Of a DNA stretch of 64,000 bases, positions 63,529 through 64,000 are shown piece by piece. The DNA is from Bifidobacteriaceae bacterium UBA2724. GTDB lineage: Bacteria; Actinomycetota; Actinomycetes; Actinomycetales; Bifidobacteriaceae. The DNA lies in NCBI GenBank assembly GCA_002353815.1, contig DEKK01000012.1, positions 146,879 to 210,878 on the forward strand, in the 5' to 3' direction. Position numbers and translations under genes: made by a program. The notes beneath the pieces were generated by a model. It had not been told where the DNA came from. It ran no database searches and saw only the letters and a program-made list of their open reading frames with translations. Position 1 is the stretch's first letter; every line of letters begins with the position of its first letter.

Positions 63529-63868
63529 CGAATACTTTCCCCTTTTCATCATGACAATGCCCAGATCGCCGCCCGCCGTTCCATTCTCCGCCAGGCCGGG
63601 CGCTGGCATCGTGATGTCCGCCCAGATCGGGAGACCCAGACATGTCTCGGTCAATCGCGAAGCGACCTTGAAATAGTAGCATCGCCCTCATAACAGCACT
63701 GCGCTGGCTCCGGTGATTGCGCTGGCGACGGTGATTGCGCTGGCGACGGTGCCGAGGAAACAAAAGACGCGGCCGCGGCCTCAATCGACCGCAGTCGCGC
63801 CTATCCGTCATGTGCGGAATCCATCGCCTGGCCCGTCGGCAACGAGCCGGTGCGATGCACCGGCGGGC
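63529..63868. other. Intergenic region with 18-bp duplication and a hairpin
   Basis: About 340 bases. An exact 18-bp tandem duplication (GGTGATTGCGCTGGCGAC) lies at 63712-63747, preceded by a partial third copy. At 63846-63864 GCCGGTGC pairs with GCACCGGC around GAT, five bases after the stop of the partial gene on its strand: a likely terminator without T-run. No gene is seen. Confidence 0.65.
63846..63864 (-). terminator. Hairpin after the partial Gln-rich gene
   Basis: Perfect 8-bp stem (GCCGGTGC/GCACCGGC) with a 3-base loop, directly downstream of the stop codon at 63869-63871 on the minus strand. There is no T-run. Confidence 0.55.
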
Positions 63869-64000
63869 TCAGTACTGATACGGGCTACCGTACGGATTCT
63901 GCTGCTGGGGCTGGGCCGCCTGCTGCTGGTCAGTCTGCTGCTGCGCGGCTTCTTGATATTGCTGCTGAGGCTGTGCGACCTGCTGAGGCTGAGCGGATGC
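63869..64000 (-). CDS. C-terminal end of a Gln/Pro-rich protein, cut by the window
   Basis: The last 43 codons of a minus-strand gene whose start lies beyond the window: ...PQQVAQPQQQYQEAAQQQ, then TDQQQAAQPQQQ and NPYGSPYQY before the TGA at 63869-63871. The P/Q composition and the same orientation as the two lipoprotein genes that follow it suggest a third member of the group. It is too short to classify, but the open frame is continuous and its composition matches the tails of its neighbours. Confidence 0.7.
   Translation of the reverse strand, partial: ASAQPQQVAQPQQQYQEAAQQQTDQQQAAQPQQQNPYGSPYQY

Overview
The window is a gene-dense, high-GC stretch of an actinobacterial chromosome, most likely from the genus Bifidobacterium. 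Three things point there. The run tyrS - TPR protein - HAD phosphatase - small protein - tlyA - nadK - recN is the actinobacterial order also found in Mycobacterium tuberculosis (Rv1689 to Rv1696). A succinate dehydrogenase/fumarate reductase-type flavoprotein and iron-sulfur pair has no membrane-anchor gene beside it. Most enzymes carry Ala/Pro/Asp-rich low-complexity extensions. No transposase, integrase, phage gene, rRNA or CRISPR array is visible. No species is claimed.

Layout. 1-6.7 kb (+): the 3' part of an unusual two-module sensor kinase, a NarL/LuxR-type response regulator, and a MacB/FtsX-type ABC ATPase and permease, probably one sensing and efflux module. 7.0-8.3 kb (-): an O-acetylhomoserine sulfhydrylase. 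A long intergenic region with a perfect inverted repeat and a 5 x 10 bp array follows. 9.0-18.3 kb (+): a pyridoxamine/pyridoxal kinase, then the yraN-comM-dprA DNA-uptake set, the flavoprotein/iron-sulfur pair (sdhA-like, sdhB-like) and a putative methyltransferase. 18.5-21.6 kb (-): a LOG-family protein and NhaA. 22.2-22.7 kb: two identical tRNA-Arg(ACG) genes. 23.0-36.9 kb (-): a Tyr/Pro-repeat membrane protein, the tRNA t6A genes tsaD-rimI-tsaB and tsaE, holA, comEC-comEA, leuS, a solute-binding lipoprotein and a CorA-type transporter.

37.3-47.6 kb (-): tRNA-Ala, a membrane protein, a histidine phosphatase, rsfS, glmU, tRNA-Gln, prs, nadD, a small unknown protein, proA and an MFS drug transporter. 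47.8-49.3 kb (+): thrC. 49.5-60.6 kb (-): a HAD hydrolase with an ArsB/SLC13-type permease, then recN, nadK, tlyA, a small protein, a HAD-IIA phosphatase, a remarkable RGG-rich TPR protein and tyrS. 61.0-64.0 kb (-): two full and one partial gene for lipoproteins or related proteins with Pro/Gln-rich tails.

The most unusual items are: (1) the iron-sulfur subunit, in which about 240 residues carrying four copies of an SPFARLDA motif are inserted into the N-terminal ferredoxin-like domain; (2) the TPR protein, whose basic RGG-rich N-terminus of about 340 residues is matched by an acidic tail of about 130 residues; and (3) clusters of perfect DnaA boxes upstream of both sets of DNA-uptake genes (two before yraN-comM-dprA, four before comEA-comEC-holA), which suggests a possible link between replication state and competence genes.
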